Source: an uncultured Paracoccaceae bacterium (GTDB lineage: Bacteria > Bacteroidota > Bacteroidia > Flavobacteriales > Flavobacteriaceae). From it: a stretch of 64,000 nucleotides of DNA. Below the pieces are notes generated by a model. That model had not been told where the DNA came from and did not search any database. It saw only the letters and a program-made list of their open reading frames with translations. The stretch lies in contig CALSPC010000003.1 in NCBI GenBank assembly GCA_943788135.1, forward strand, positions 124,001 through 188,000, read 5' to 3'. The position numbers and the translations under genes were made by a program. Below are positions 56,361-64,000 of the stretch, in pieces (within the stretch, counting starts at the first letter, position 1; the number at the start of each line of letters is the position of its first letter).

Positions 56361-57338
56361 TTAGAAAGAATAGATTGCGGCCACGGTAAATGCTGCTAAA
56401 CTTTTTGAAGCAACACCATCTGAGTCAACATACGGCTCGTCATCGCTCCAAGAGTCTAATCTTACTTCTGGCTTAATTGTTAAGTTTTCTACAGTGTAGC
56501 TTCCTGTTAAGGTTGTAGCAAATACACTTGGTAGATCGTCAACATCTTCTGCGTGTAATCCAAAAAGCTCTCCTCTTAATCCAATAGAGAACGAATCAGA
56601 TGTTGTTAGCTGTGGGTATAATGCTGCTCCGTAAAAACCAGCATCATCACTTACTTGGTATGCGCCGTTAATTCCTAAGAAAAACGAATCAGATAAATCA
56701 AATCCACCCGTATAGTCAATTTCGAAACCTAATACAGAATCATTGTCATAGTAAAGGTTTAAATACTGTCCTGAAAAGCCTAACTGAGCGCCAAATCCAT
56801 AATCACCAGTAGCGTTGTTGTTGGTGTCTGTTGGGTTCATTATAGCTAACATTAAGCTAAAGTCTTCACTTAAAGCAAAATCAGCTTTTAATCCAACATG
56901 AGAAAAAGGACCGCTTGAGAATAAATAAGACGTACTGTAGTTAAAGTTTCCTGCAGGAGAAATCACTTCATACCCTAAGTAAGTGTTGAAACGACCAGCT
57001 GTTAATGTAGTTGTTTCTGAAACATTCCAGTAAGCATATAACTGGTTAAGGTTGTACCCGCCAGCTGCAGAGTCGCCTCTTGGACCGTATACTAGGTCAG
57101 CAACGACCCCTGTTTTTTCGCCTTCATAGCTAAGAACAAGATTAGCCATACCTAAAGCAAATCCAGCTTCATCTGCAAATGAAGTTCCAAAAGAGCCAGA
57201 CACATCATCTGATGCAGATAGATACGTTTGGTAGTAAGCATCTACAGTACCTGAGATTGATAATTTTGGAGCATCATCTTGTGCGTTTAGAGTCATCGCT
57301 CCAACAAAAACAATTGCACTTAAAATAATTTTTTTCAT
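56361..57338 (-). CDS. Outer-membrane beta-barrel porin (BBP2/OmpL-like)
   Basis: A 325-residue exported protein with a signal peptide (KKIILSAIVFVGAMTLNAQ). An all-beta barrel follows, with alternating hydrophobic residues and aromatic girdles. It ends in FTVAAIYSF, with the C-terminal Phe needed for outer-membrane assembly. Segments such as AGFALGMANLVLSYEGEKTG and TLTAGRFNTYLGYEVISPAG fit the putative porin-2 (OmpL-like) family. Its place in front of amt2 suggests it admits nitrogen compounds or ions under nitrogen limitation; that is inference. It is transcribed from a promoter with a proximal and a distal candidate operator. Confidence 0.82.
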   Translation of the reverse strand: MKKIILSAIVFVGAMTLNAQDDAPKLSISGTVDAYYQTYLSASDDVSGSFGTSFADEAGFALGMANLVLSYEGEKTGVVADLVYGPRGDSAAGGYNLNQLYAYWNVSETTTLTAGRFNTYLGYEVISPAGNFNYSTSYLFSSGPFSHVGLKADFALSEDFSLMLAIMNPTDTNNNATGDYGFGAQLGFSGQYLNLYYDNDSVLGFEIDYTGGFDLSDSFFLGINGAYQVSDDAGFYGAALYPQLTTSDSFSIGLRGELFGLHAEDVDDLPSVFATTLTGSYTVENLTIKPEVRLDSWSDDEPYVDSDGVASKSLAAFTVAAIYSF

Positions 57339-57380
57339 AATAGTTAAATTTTAGTAGTTAATTTTTTTTAGTTAACGGCT

Positions 57381-57388
57381 CAAAACTA
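57381..57388 (-). promoter_or_regulatory. -7 element of the porin/amt2 operon (TAGTTTTG)
   Basis: On the minus strand TAGTTTTG fits TANNTTTG, 43 bases before the porin ATG. A TTG in the proximal operator lies 23 bases upstream of it, so operator and -33 element overlap. Confidence 0.65.
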
Positions 57389-57404
57389 AGTATTAATTAT
57401 ATAT

Positions 57405-57424
57405 ACCCCCACAAAATAGAGGGT
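57405..57424. promoter_or_regulatory. Proximal candidate operator, porin/amt2 promoter
   Basis: ACCCCCACAAAATAGAGGGT sits inside a larger dyad, TATACCC (57402-57408) with GGGTATA (57421-57427). It is 16 bases from the -7 element, nearly the same as the 15 bases at the P-II promoter. Confidence 0.55.
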
Positions 57425-57457
57425 ATAAACCAAACTTTTATGTAATATTTATTTTAA

Positions 57458-57476
57458 ACCCCTAAAATTTTGGGGT
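57458..57476. promoter_or_regulatory. Distal candidate operator, porin/amt2 promoter
   Basis: ACCCCTAAAATTTTGGGGT, a near-palindrome one base shorter than the P-II site. It starts 53 bases (about five helical turns) from the proximal site, so two dimers could sit on the same DNA face. Confidence 0.6.
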
Positions 57477-57750
57477 ATTACAATTTTGTTTACATTTTTT
57501 TTGATATTTCAATAGCTCGTAATATTTTGATTCCTCATTTTTTCATAGCCAACGACCTTGTGGGCGTTGTGAAGAAAACAGCTAATTTCTCATTGATTAT
57601 TCGATAGTCTAAAGAGGGTTTCATTGCTCAAAACGCATTAATAGGTAATCTAAATTGGAATTTCGAAAAAGTGACTTCGCTTTTTTCAAAATCGACTTTT
57701 ACCAAGTATCTTACAGGCTTATTAAGGTTAAACCAGAAATAATTTTAAGT

Positions 57751-60700
57751 ATGTTAGAAAAGCAAGGACTTTATTTACCCGAATTTGAGCACGACAATTG
57801 TGGTGCTGGATTTATATGTAGTTTGACAGGGAAGCGCTCCAACGACATTATCCATAAAGCATTAGAAATCTTAGTTAAACTTGAGCATAGAGGTGCGGTG
57901 AGTTCTGACGGAGTTACTGGAGATGGCGCAGGAATACTTATCGATATCCCGCATGAGTTTTTTAAATTATTTTGTGAATTTGAATTGCCAGAAGCAGGAC
58001 AATATGCGGTGAGTAATGTGTTTTTACCTCGTAAAGAAAACCAAAGAGCATATTGTGTTGAAGTTTTTGAAGCTGAAATAAAAAAACAAGGGTTGCAAAT
58101 TCTTGGTTGGAGAGATGTGCCTGTAAATAGTGCGGTTTTAGGAGACATCGCCAAAACAACCGAACCCTTTGTTAAGCAGATATTTATCAGTAAGTCGGAT
58201 AGCAAACAAACAGAATTTGACTTTAACCTTAAACTATTTGCTGCACGAAAAATAGCAGAACATACTATATATGACTCAAAACTATCTGAGTCAAAATTCT
58301 TTTACCTTCCAAGTCTTTCTACTAAGATTATTATTTTTAAAGGGTTATTGAAACCAGAGCATATAAACGAATATTATTTAGATCTTTTTAATTCGGCACT
58401 AGACACTCGATTAGCGTTGGTGCATCAGCGGTTTTCAACCAACACCTTTCCAACATGGGATCTGGCACAGCCGTTCCGATATATTTGCCATAATGGAGAA
58501 ATAAACACCTTAAGAGGAAATGTTTCTCGCATGTTCTCCAGAGAAGAAATTATAAAAAGCGATGCCTTCGGCGATGATATTAAAAAAATCATTCCAACAA
58601 TCCTTAAAGGAAAATCAGATTCTGCAACCCTAGATATGGTGGTTGAGTTATTATTAATGACAGGGCGATCCTTGCCAGAAGTTATGATGATGTTAGTGCC
58701 AGAAGCTTGGGAGAAAAACCCAGACATGTCTGATTCTAAAAAGGCATTCTATGAATACAACTCTTGCCAAATGGAACCATGGGATGGACCAGCGTCTATA
58801 CCCTTTACTGATGGAAACTTTATTGGTGCAGTTTTAGATAGAAATGGGCTGCGACCATCGCGATATACGGTCACCAAAGACGGAAACGTAATTATGTCCT
58901 CCGAAACAGGAGTTGTTGATATTGAGCCAGAAGACGTAGAGTTTCACGGCCGATTAGAGCCAGGAAAAATGTTCCTCGTGGACATGAACGAAGGGCGCAT
59001 CGTAAATGATGAAGAAATTAAAGAAAAAATCGCAGCCAAACAACCGTATAGAAAATGGCTTAATGAAAACTTAGTCCATTTAAAAGACATTTCAGCAAAA
59101 CAAGGTCCTATTATATATGACGAAGTCGAGCTGAAGAAAAGAGAAGTTGCTTTTGGATATACTAAAGAAGATCTTAATACGATTATTCGACCCATGGCAC
59201 AATTAGGAAAAGAACCTATTGGGTCTATGGGTAGCGATACACCAATCGCTGTTTTGTCCGAAAAACCGCAACTGATTTATAACTACTTCAAACAAATATT
59301 TGCACAAGTAACCAACCCGCCTTTGGATGGGATTCGTGAAGAATTGATTACCGACATTAGTCTAACACTAGGAAGTGACACGAATATTTTTGATTGTAAT
59401 TCAGAAGCCTGTAAAAAATTAAAAATTCAAAATCCTGTGATTTCAAAACACGATTTAGATAAAATCAGAAATTATGATTCAAATCCTAATTTCAAAGTGG
59501 AGTCTATTTCTATTTTGTATGAAGTAAAAAGAGGATTAAACGAGCTAGAAAGCGCACTTGAAGCATTGGTTTTAAAGGCGTCTAAAGCTATTGACGAAGG
59601 GGCCAATATTATTATTCTTTCGGACCGCTATGTAGATGAAGATCATGCGCCAATCCCAGCCCTTTTAGCTTGTTCGTACGTAAATCACGGGCTTCACAAA
59701 CTCAATAAACGTTCGAAAATTAGTTTAATAATCGAATCTGCTGAACCAAGAGAAGTGCATCATTTTGCACTCTTATTTGGATTTGGGGCAAGTGCTATAA
59801 ATCCATATATCGTAAATGAGATTGTGGAGAAACAAATTAAAGATTCAGACATAGCGGATTTAGAATACCTTACGGCCATAAAGAACTACAACAAAGCTGT
59901 AGGAAAAGGCATTTTGAAGGTCATGAATAAAATTGGAATTTCGACATTAAATTCATACCGAGGTTCTCAATTGTTTGAGTGTGTTGGAATTAACACAAAC
60001 ACCGTTGAAAAATATTTTCCAAACACCCCTACTCGAATTCAAGGTATTGGATTATTGGAAATCGAAAAAGAAATCGCCAAACGTCATAAAAAAGCATTTA
60101 ACCCTAACATAGAACCAGGCATTGAAATAGGTGGTGAATATAGATGGCGTCGTGGACAGGAAAAACACATGTTTAACCCCTTGACTGTTGCAAAACTTCA
60201 AGAGTCGGTTCGTACGAATAAAGCCTCAACCTTTAAAGAATACTCCGAACTTGTAAACGATCAGTCTAAGCAATTAATGACTATTAGAGGGCTGTTTGAA
60301 TTTGATCAATTTGACCCGATCTCAATTGATGAGGTTGAACCATGGACTGAAATCGTAAAACGTTTCAAAACAGGTGCCATGTCTTATGGATCTATTAGTA
60401 AAGAAGCACATGAGAATTTGGCGGTAGCCATGAACAGAATTGGTGGAAAAAGTAATTCTGGAGAAGGTGGAGAAGATGAAGAACGATTTTATAAAGATGC
60501 ACAAGGCGATTGGAAAAACTCCTCTATTAAGCAAGTTGCTTCAGGTCGTTTTGGAGTGACTTCAAACTATCTTACAAGTGCAAGTGAAATTCAAATTAAA
60601 ATAGCACAGGGTGCAAAACCTGGTGAAGGTGGGCAATTGCCTGGACCAAAAGTGAACCGTGAAATTGCTAAAACAAGAAATTCAACCCCTTATGTTGGAT

Positions 60701-62247
60701 TAATTTCACCTCCTCCACATCACGATATATATTCTATTGAAGATTTATCGCAATTAATATACGATGTGAAATCAGCAAATAGAGCTGCTCGAGTTAATGT
60801 GAAATTAGTTTCGGAAATCGGAGTCGGAACCGTAGCTGCAGGAGTTGCTAAGGCAAAAGCAGATGTGATATTAGTTTCTGGTTTTGATGGTGGAACAGGA
60901 GCTTCACCACTTACGTCCTTGAAACACGCTGGTCTTCCTTGGGAATTAGGAATTGCCGAAGCCCAACAAACATTGGTTATGAATAATTTGAGAAATCGAA
61001 TTGTTCTAGAATGCGATGGTCAGTTAAAAACTGGTCGCGATGTGGCCATAGCATGTTTATTAGGAGCTGAAGAATTTGGATTTGCAACGGCACCGTTAGT
61101 GGCCTCTGGATGTATCATGATGCGTGTATGTCATTTAAACACCTGTCCAGTAGGAATTGCAACTCAAAACCCAGAATTGCGTAAAAAATTCAAAGGCAAA
61201 CCAGAACATGTGGTCAACTATATGTATTTCGTTGCTCAAGAATTACGAGAGATTATGGCACAGTTAGGCTTTAAAACCGTTGATGAAATGGTTGGTCAGG
61301 TTCAAAAACTAAACCGAAACAAAGCGATTGAGCATTATAAATCTTCTGGAATTGATTTGACACCAATTCTTCATAAGGTTGAAGTTGCGCAAGACGTAAA
61401 ATTATATAACACTGAAGAGCAAGATCATAATCTAGATGTTCATTTAGATTTTAAAATGATAAAACAAGCCCACCAAGGTATTTTTAGAAGACAACGAACA
61501 CACTTAAAACTTCCAATTACCAATATTGATAGAGCGGTTGGTGCAATTTTAAGTAATGAAATCTCTAAAATTTATGGTGCAGATGGTTTGCCACAAGACA
61601 CTATAAACGTTGATTTCAATGGTTCTGCTGGACAAAGTTTTGGTGCCTTTACTACAAAAGGGGTTACCATGACTGTTCACGGCAATACAAATGATTATCT
61701 CGGAAAAGGCTTGTCAGGAGCAAAACTAATTATCAAAGTTCCTGAAATCAGTTCAATTGTTCCAGAAGATAACATTATCACAGGAAACGTGACCTTATAT
61801 GGTGCGACTTCCGGAGAAGTGTATATCAATGGAAAAGCAGGCGAACGTTTTTGTGTGCGTAACTCTGGAGCAAAAGCCGTAGTTGAAGGGATTGGAGATC
61901 ACGGATGTGAGTACATGACCGGAGGCGTTGCTGTAATTCTTGGAGCGGTAGGCCGAAACTTTGGCGCTGGAATGAGTGGTGGTGTAGCATACATTTTAGA
62001 TGCGGATAATACGTTTACTAAAAACTGTAATGGAGAAGATTTAAATATCGACCCTGTTGAACTTCAAGAAGACGTGAATCAATTACGAACATTAATCGAA
62101 AACCATTTTGTGGCGACATCAAGTCCGTTAGCAAAACGAATTTTAGAAAATTGGGAAGCAACACTTCCTCAATTCAAAAAAGTACTGCCAGAAGAATATA
62201 GACAGGCTTTAATAAGATTAGAAAAAGAACAACTCGAAACAGTTTAA
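57751..62247 (+). CDS. gltB: Glutamate synthase large subunit
   Basis: Transfers the amide nitrogen of glutamine to 2-oxoglutarate. The product is 1498 residues from the ATG at 57751; the ORF extension to 57655 is rejected because the family begins with a short propeptide ending at the catalytic Cys. That Cys is C17 in HDNCGAGF, freed by propeptide cleavage, and starts the glutaminase domain. The FMN-binding synthase domain follows, with the 3Fe-4S cysteines C1121, C1127 and C1132 (C-x5-C-x4-C). A C-terminal beta-helix domain includes GGVAVILGAVGRNFGAG. It is in one operon with gltD, 2 bases apart. Confidence 0.97.
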   Translation: MLEKQGLYLPEFEHDNCGAGFICSLTGKRSNDIIHKALEILVKLEHRGAVSSDGVTGDGAGILIDIPHEFFKLFCEFELPEAGQYAVSNVFLPRKENQRAYCVEVFEAEIKKQGLQILGWRDVPVNSAVLGDIAKTTEPFVKQIFISKSDSKQTEFDFNLKLFAARKIAEHTIYDSKLSESKFFYLPSLSTKIIIFKGLLKPEHINEYYLDLFNSALDTRLALVHQRFSTNTFPTWDLAQPFRYICHNGEINTLRGNVSRMFSREEIIKSDAFGDDIKKIIPTILKGKSDSATLDMVVELLLMTGRSLPEVMMMLVPEAWEKNPDMSDSKKAFYEYNSCQMEPWDGPASIPFTDGNFIGAVLDRNGLRPSRYTVTKDGNVIMSSETGVVDIEPEDVEFHGRLEPGKMFLVDMNEGRIVNDEEIKEKIAAKQPYRKWLNENLVHLKDISAKQGPIIYDEVELKKREVAFGYTKEDLNTIIRPMAQLGKEPIGSMGSDTPIAVLSEKPQLIYNYFKQIFAQVTNPPLDGIREELITDISLTLGSDTNIFDCNSEACKKLKIQNPVISKHDLDKIRNYDSNPNFKVESISILYEVKRGLNELESALEALVLKASKAIDEGANIIILSDRYVDEDHAPIPALLACSYVNHGLHKLNKRSKISLIIESAEPREVHHFALLFGFGASAINPYIVNEIVEKQIKDSDIADLEYLTAIKNYNKAVGKGILKVMNKIGISTLNSYRGSQLFECVGINTNTVEKYFPNTPTRIQGIGLLEIEKEIAKRHKKAFNPNIEPGIEIGGEYRWRRGQEKHMFNPLTVAKLQESVRTNKASTFKEYSELVNDQSKQLMTIRGLFEFDQFDPISIDEVEPWTEIVKRFKTGAMSYGSISKEAHENLAVAMNRIGGKSNSGEGGEDEERFYKDAQGDWKNSSIKQVASGRFGVTSNYLTSASEIQIKIAQGAKPGEGGQLPGPKVNREIAKTRNSTPYVGLISPPPHHDIYSIEDLSQLIYDVKSANRAARVNVKLVSEIGVGTVAAGVAKAKADVILVSGFDGGTGASPLTSLKHAGLPWELGIAEAQQTLVMNNLRNRIVLECDGQLKTGRDVAIACLLGAEEFGFATAPLVASGCIMMRVCHLNTCPVGIATQNPELRKKFKGKPEHVVNYMYFVAQELREIMAQLGFKTVDEMVGQVQKLNRNKAIEHYKSSGIDLTPILHKVEVAQDVKLYNTEEQDHNLDVHLDFKMIKQAHQGIFRRQRTHLKLPITNIDRAVGAILSNEISKIYGADGLPQDTINVDFNGSAGQSFGAFTTKGVTMTVHGNTNDYLGKGLSGAKLIIKVPEISSIVPEDNIITGNVTLYGATSGEVYINGKAGERFCVRNSGAKAVVEGIGDHGCEYMTGGVAVILGAVGRNFGAGMSGGVAYILDADNTFTKNCNGEDLNIDPVELQEDVNQLRTLIENHFVATSSPLAKRILENWEATLPQFKKVLPEEYRQALIRLEKEQLETV

Positions 62248-62249
62248 GG

Positions 62250-63716
62250 ATGGGAAAGACAACAGGATTTTTAGAATTTGAGCGCCAGGATGAGACGTAT
62301 CAGGCACCAAAAGAGAGAATAAAAAACTATAAAGAATTTACAATTCCGTTAGAGGAATCTAAATTAAAGGACCAAGGCGCACGTTGTATGGATTGCGGAA
62401 TTCCGTTTTGTCATAGCGGCTGTCCGCTAGGAAATTTAATTCCAGATTTTAACGACAAAGTCTATAAAGGCAAATGGAAAGAAGCTGCTGAAATTTTACA
62501 TTCCACCAATAATTTTCCTGAATTTACAGGGCGATTATGTCCGGCACCTTGCGAAGAAGCTTGTGTTTTAGGGATTAATGAAGATCCAGTAAGTATTGAA
62601 AATATAGAAAAAAATATTGTGGAAACGGCCTTTACCGAAGGGTGGATTACCGCACAACCTCCAAAAGTACGAACCGACAAAACCGTGGCTGTTATAGGGT
62701 CTGGTCCTGCAGGACTTGCTGCTGCACAACAATTAAATAGAGCGGGTCATACCGTTACTGTTTTCGAACGTGATCATAAAGTTGGTGGATTATTACGTTA
62801 TGGTATTCCAGATTTCAAAATGGAAAAAAACGTAATTGACCGTCGTATTGATGTTTTGAAGGAGGAAGGGATTGTGTTTAAAACCAATGCTCATGTTGGA
62901 AAAAACATAGATGCCAAGCAGATAAAAGCCGATTTTGATGCCGTAGTTTTATGCGGAGGAGCAACAGTCAAAAGAAACATTCCAATCCCAGGTGCTGATC
63001 TTGAAGGAGTTCACCAAGCGATGGAGTTTTTGAAGCTTAATAATCAACATGTAGACGGCTTAGTAGACTTTAAAGACATTCTTTCTGCAGAAAATAAAAA
63101 TGTTATTGTAATAGGTGGAGGTGATACAGGTTCAGACTGTATTGGAACCTCTAATCGTCATGGTGCAAAATCTGTCACTAATTTTGAAATTTTAACGAAA
63201 CCAACCGAAGGACGACCAGCAAATCAACCGTGGCCCTATTGGCCAATGAAACTCAAAACAACCTCTTCACATCAAGAAGGTGTTGAGCGCTTTTTTAGTA
63301 TTTCTACAAAAGAATTTATTGGCGATGCCAAGGGCAAATTGAAAGCGTTAAAAACTGTTGAAGTCGAGTGGATTTTTAGAGAAGGCGAACGCCCAGAACT
63401 AAAGGAAGTTCCAAACTCTGAAAAACTTTGGGATTGTGATTTAGCTCTATTGGCTTTAGGATTCACAGGTGCCGAAAAGACATTAGCAGATCAATTTGGT
63501 TTAGAAATGGATTTTAGAACCAACATCAAAGCTACAACAAAGGACTACGTTACAAACGTTCCGGGCATATTTGCAGCAGGAGATATGAGACGAGGACAAT
63601 CGCTAATTGTGTGGGCTATTTCTGAAGGAAGACAGGCAGCACATCATGTAGACACCTATTTAATGGGGGCTTCAGAGTTGCCTTTGAAGGATGATAGTGA
63701 TTTACCGCGTATTTAA
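62250..63716 (+). CDS. gltD: Glutamate synthase small subunit
   Basis: A 488-residue NADPH-oxidising subunit that feeds electrons to GltB. The N-terminal Fe-S motif is CMDCGIPFCHSGCP (C46, C49, C54, C58), with CPAPCEEAC further on. Two nucleotide-binding folds follow: FAD motif GSGPAGLAAAQQL near 147 and NADPH motif GGGDTGSDCIGT near 290. The C-terminal GIFAAGDMRRGQSLIVWAIS closes the FAD site. No sign of damage. Confidence 0.97.
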   Translation: MGKTTGFLEFERQDETYQAPKERIKNYKEFTIPLEESKLKDQGARCMDCGIPFCHSGCPLGNLIPDFNDKVYKGKWKEAAEILHSTNNFPEFTGRLCPAPCEEACVLGINEDPVSIENIEKNIVETAFTEGWITAQPPKVRTDKTVAVIGSGPAGLAAAQQLNRAGHTVTVFERDHKVGGLLRYGIPDFKMEKNVIDRRIDVLKEEGIVFKTNAHVGKNIDAKQIKADFDAVVLCGGATVKRNIPIPGADLEGVHQAMEFLKLNNQHVDGLVDFKDILSAENKNVIVIGGGDTGSDCIGTSNRHGAKSVTNFEILTKPTEGRPANQPWPYWPMKLKTTSSHQEGVERFFSISTKEFIGDAKGKLKALKTVEVEWIFREGERPELKEVPNSEKLWDCDLALLALGFTGAEKTLADQFGLEMDFRTNIKATTKDYVTNVPGIFAAGDMRRGQSLIVWAISEGRQAAHHVDTYLMGASELPLKDDSDLPRI

Positions 63717-63849
63717 TGTTATTTTTGCATACTGAACATCATACAGAAGTGACTTTAATTGTTTGTTTTTCAAGCTATTAGAGTCATTTTTTAACAATTG
63801 AATTTAGACCAATTAAGGACATGTTTTCTACGCTAAATATGTAAAAATA

Positions 63850-63857
63850 TAATTTTG
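63850..63857 (+). promoter_or_regulatory. ilvD -7 element (TAATTTTG)
   Basis: TAATTTTG fits TANNTTTG, 25 bases before the ilvD ATG. The -33 region has TTTTC only. The 166-base spacer from gltD holds nothing else obvious. Confidence 0.5.
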
Positions 63858-63882
63858 GTACTTTTAAGGCATAAAATTGATA

Positions 63883-64000
63883 ATGAAAAAACTAAATAAA
63901 TACAGCCAAGCGGTAACTCAAGATCCAACGCAACCCGCTGCACAAGCCATGCTTCACGCTATTGGTTTATCTAAAGCAGACTTCGAAAAACCTTTGGTAG
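63883..64000 (+). CDS. ilvD: Dihydroxy-acid dehydratase, 5' part (runs off the right edge)
   Basis: Only the first 39 codons are present. LNKYSQAVTQDPTQPAAQAM and LHAIGLSKADFEKPLV match the N-terminus of IlvD, the Fe-S dehydratase of branched-chain amino-acid synthesis. The ATG at 63883 follows a -7 element. The rest of an ilv operon is expected beyond the window. Confidence 0.88.
   Translation, partial: MKKLNKYSQAVTQDPTQPAAQAMLHAIGLSKADFEKPLV

Larger units (their letters stand above)
57339..57750. other. Divergent regulatory region between porin/amt2 and gltBD
   Basis: A 412-base spacer without genes; the ORF extension upstream of gltB is not family sequence. It holds the porin promoter and two candidate operators on the left. 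On the right, a 20-base dyad at 57550-57569 (CAACGACC / GGGCGTTG, one mismatch) may serve gltB. I see no clear TANNTTTG element for gltB. Confidence 0.6.

Noticed and set aside
57655-57750. N-terminal extension of gltB
   Set aside because: The family starts with a short propeptide just before the catalytic Cys; the extra 32 codons do not fit.

Overview
The window is a chromosomal segment of a member of the Bacteroidota, almost certainly a marine-type Flavobacteriaceae. The evidence is low GC, the family-specific promoter signature (TTG or TTTG about 20 bases before TANNTTTG), a complete MoxR-DUF58-Bat cluster, a GlnRS-YqeY fusion, GIN-domain and tandem OmpA proteins, and several small conserved flavobacterial proteins. 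It carries no rRNA, no CRISPR array, no phage and no intact insertion sequence. It is mostly core genome, with a few degraded spots.

Layout. 1-1667: 5' part of a DUF4175-type membrane protein (minus), then a gene-free 557-base stretch with three hairpins. 2.2-5.6 kb: gltX and lepA. 5.7-15.9 kb, all plus: a Usp/SulP pair, an MBL-fold hydrolase, a lipoprotein subtilase, an M1 peptidase, rnpA, an S41 protease and a tandem OmpA protein. 15.9-20.9 kb is more AT-rich: a frameshifted elaA-type acetyltransferase, rpiB, a 544-base AT-rich spacer, a frameshifted rnr, a GIN-domain protein and a LysE exporter. 20.9-35.6 kb is housekeeping on mixed strands: tRNA-Cys, folB, glnS-yqeY, an SPFH protein, an ABC ATPase, asd, mscL, alr, tdk, gpsA, pheS, cvpA, a second SulP transporter and several conserved hypotheticals. 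35.7-44.7 kb (minus): moxR, DUF58, a frameshifted Bat-cluster membrane protein, and batA-B-C-D-E in one tightly packed operon. 44.9-50.3 kb: an aldo/keto reductase, an AlbA_2-type protein, an ECF sigma factor with a small partner, a ParD antitoxin remnant, an ALDH7-like dehydrogenase and a CYTH protein. 50.5-53.1 kb: ppc. 53.2-63.7 kb: a nitrogen-assimilation block, glnB-amt1 and porin-amt2 (minus) diverging from gltBD (plus). The window ends inside ilvD.

How the genes work together. The two amt operons, the P-II regulator and glutamate synthase make an ammonium uptake and assimilation module. The most interesting signal is regulatory: a GC-rich palindrome of the form ACCCCTA-N6-TAGGGGT in an AT-rich background. 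It lies 15-16 bases upstream of the -7 element in both amt operon promoters, with a third copy 53 bases further upstream at the porin promoter. No factor in the window explains it, and I know of no described operator of this form, so it is a candidate nitrogen-control operator. Three genes (elaA-like, rnr, the Bat-cluster protein) each carry one net +1 frameshift, which means either real decay or residual assembly errors.
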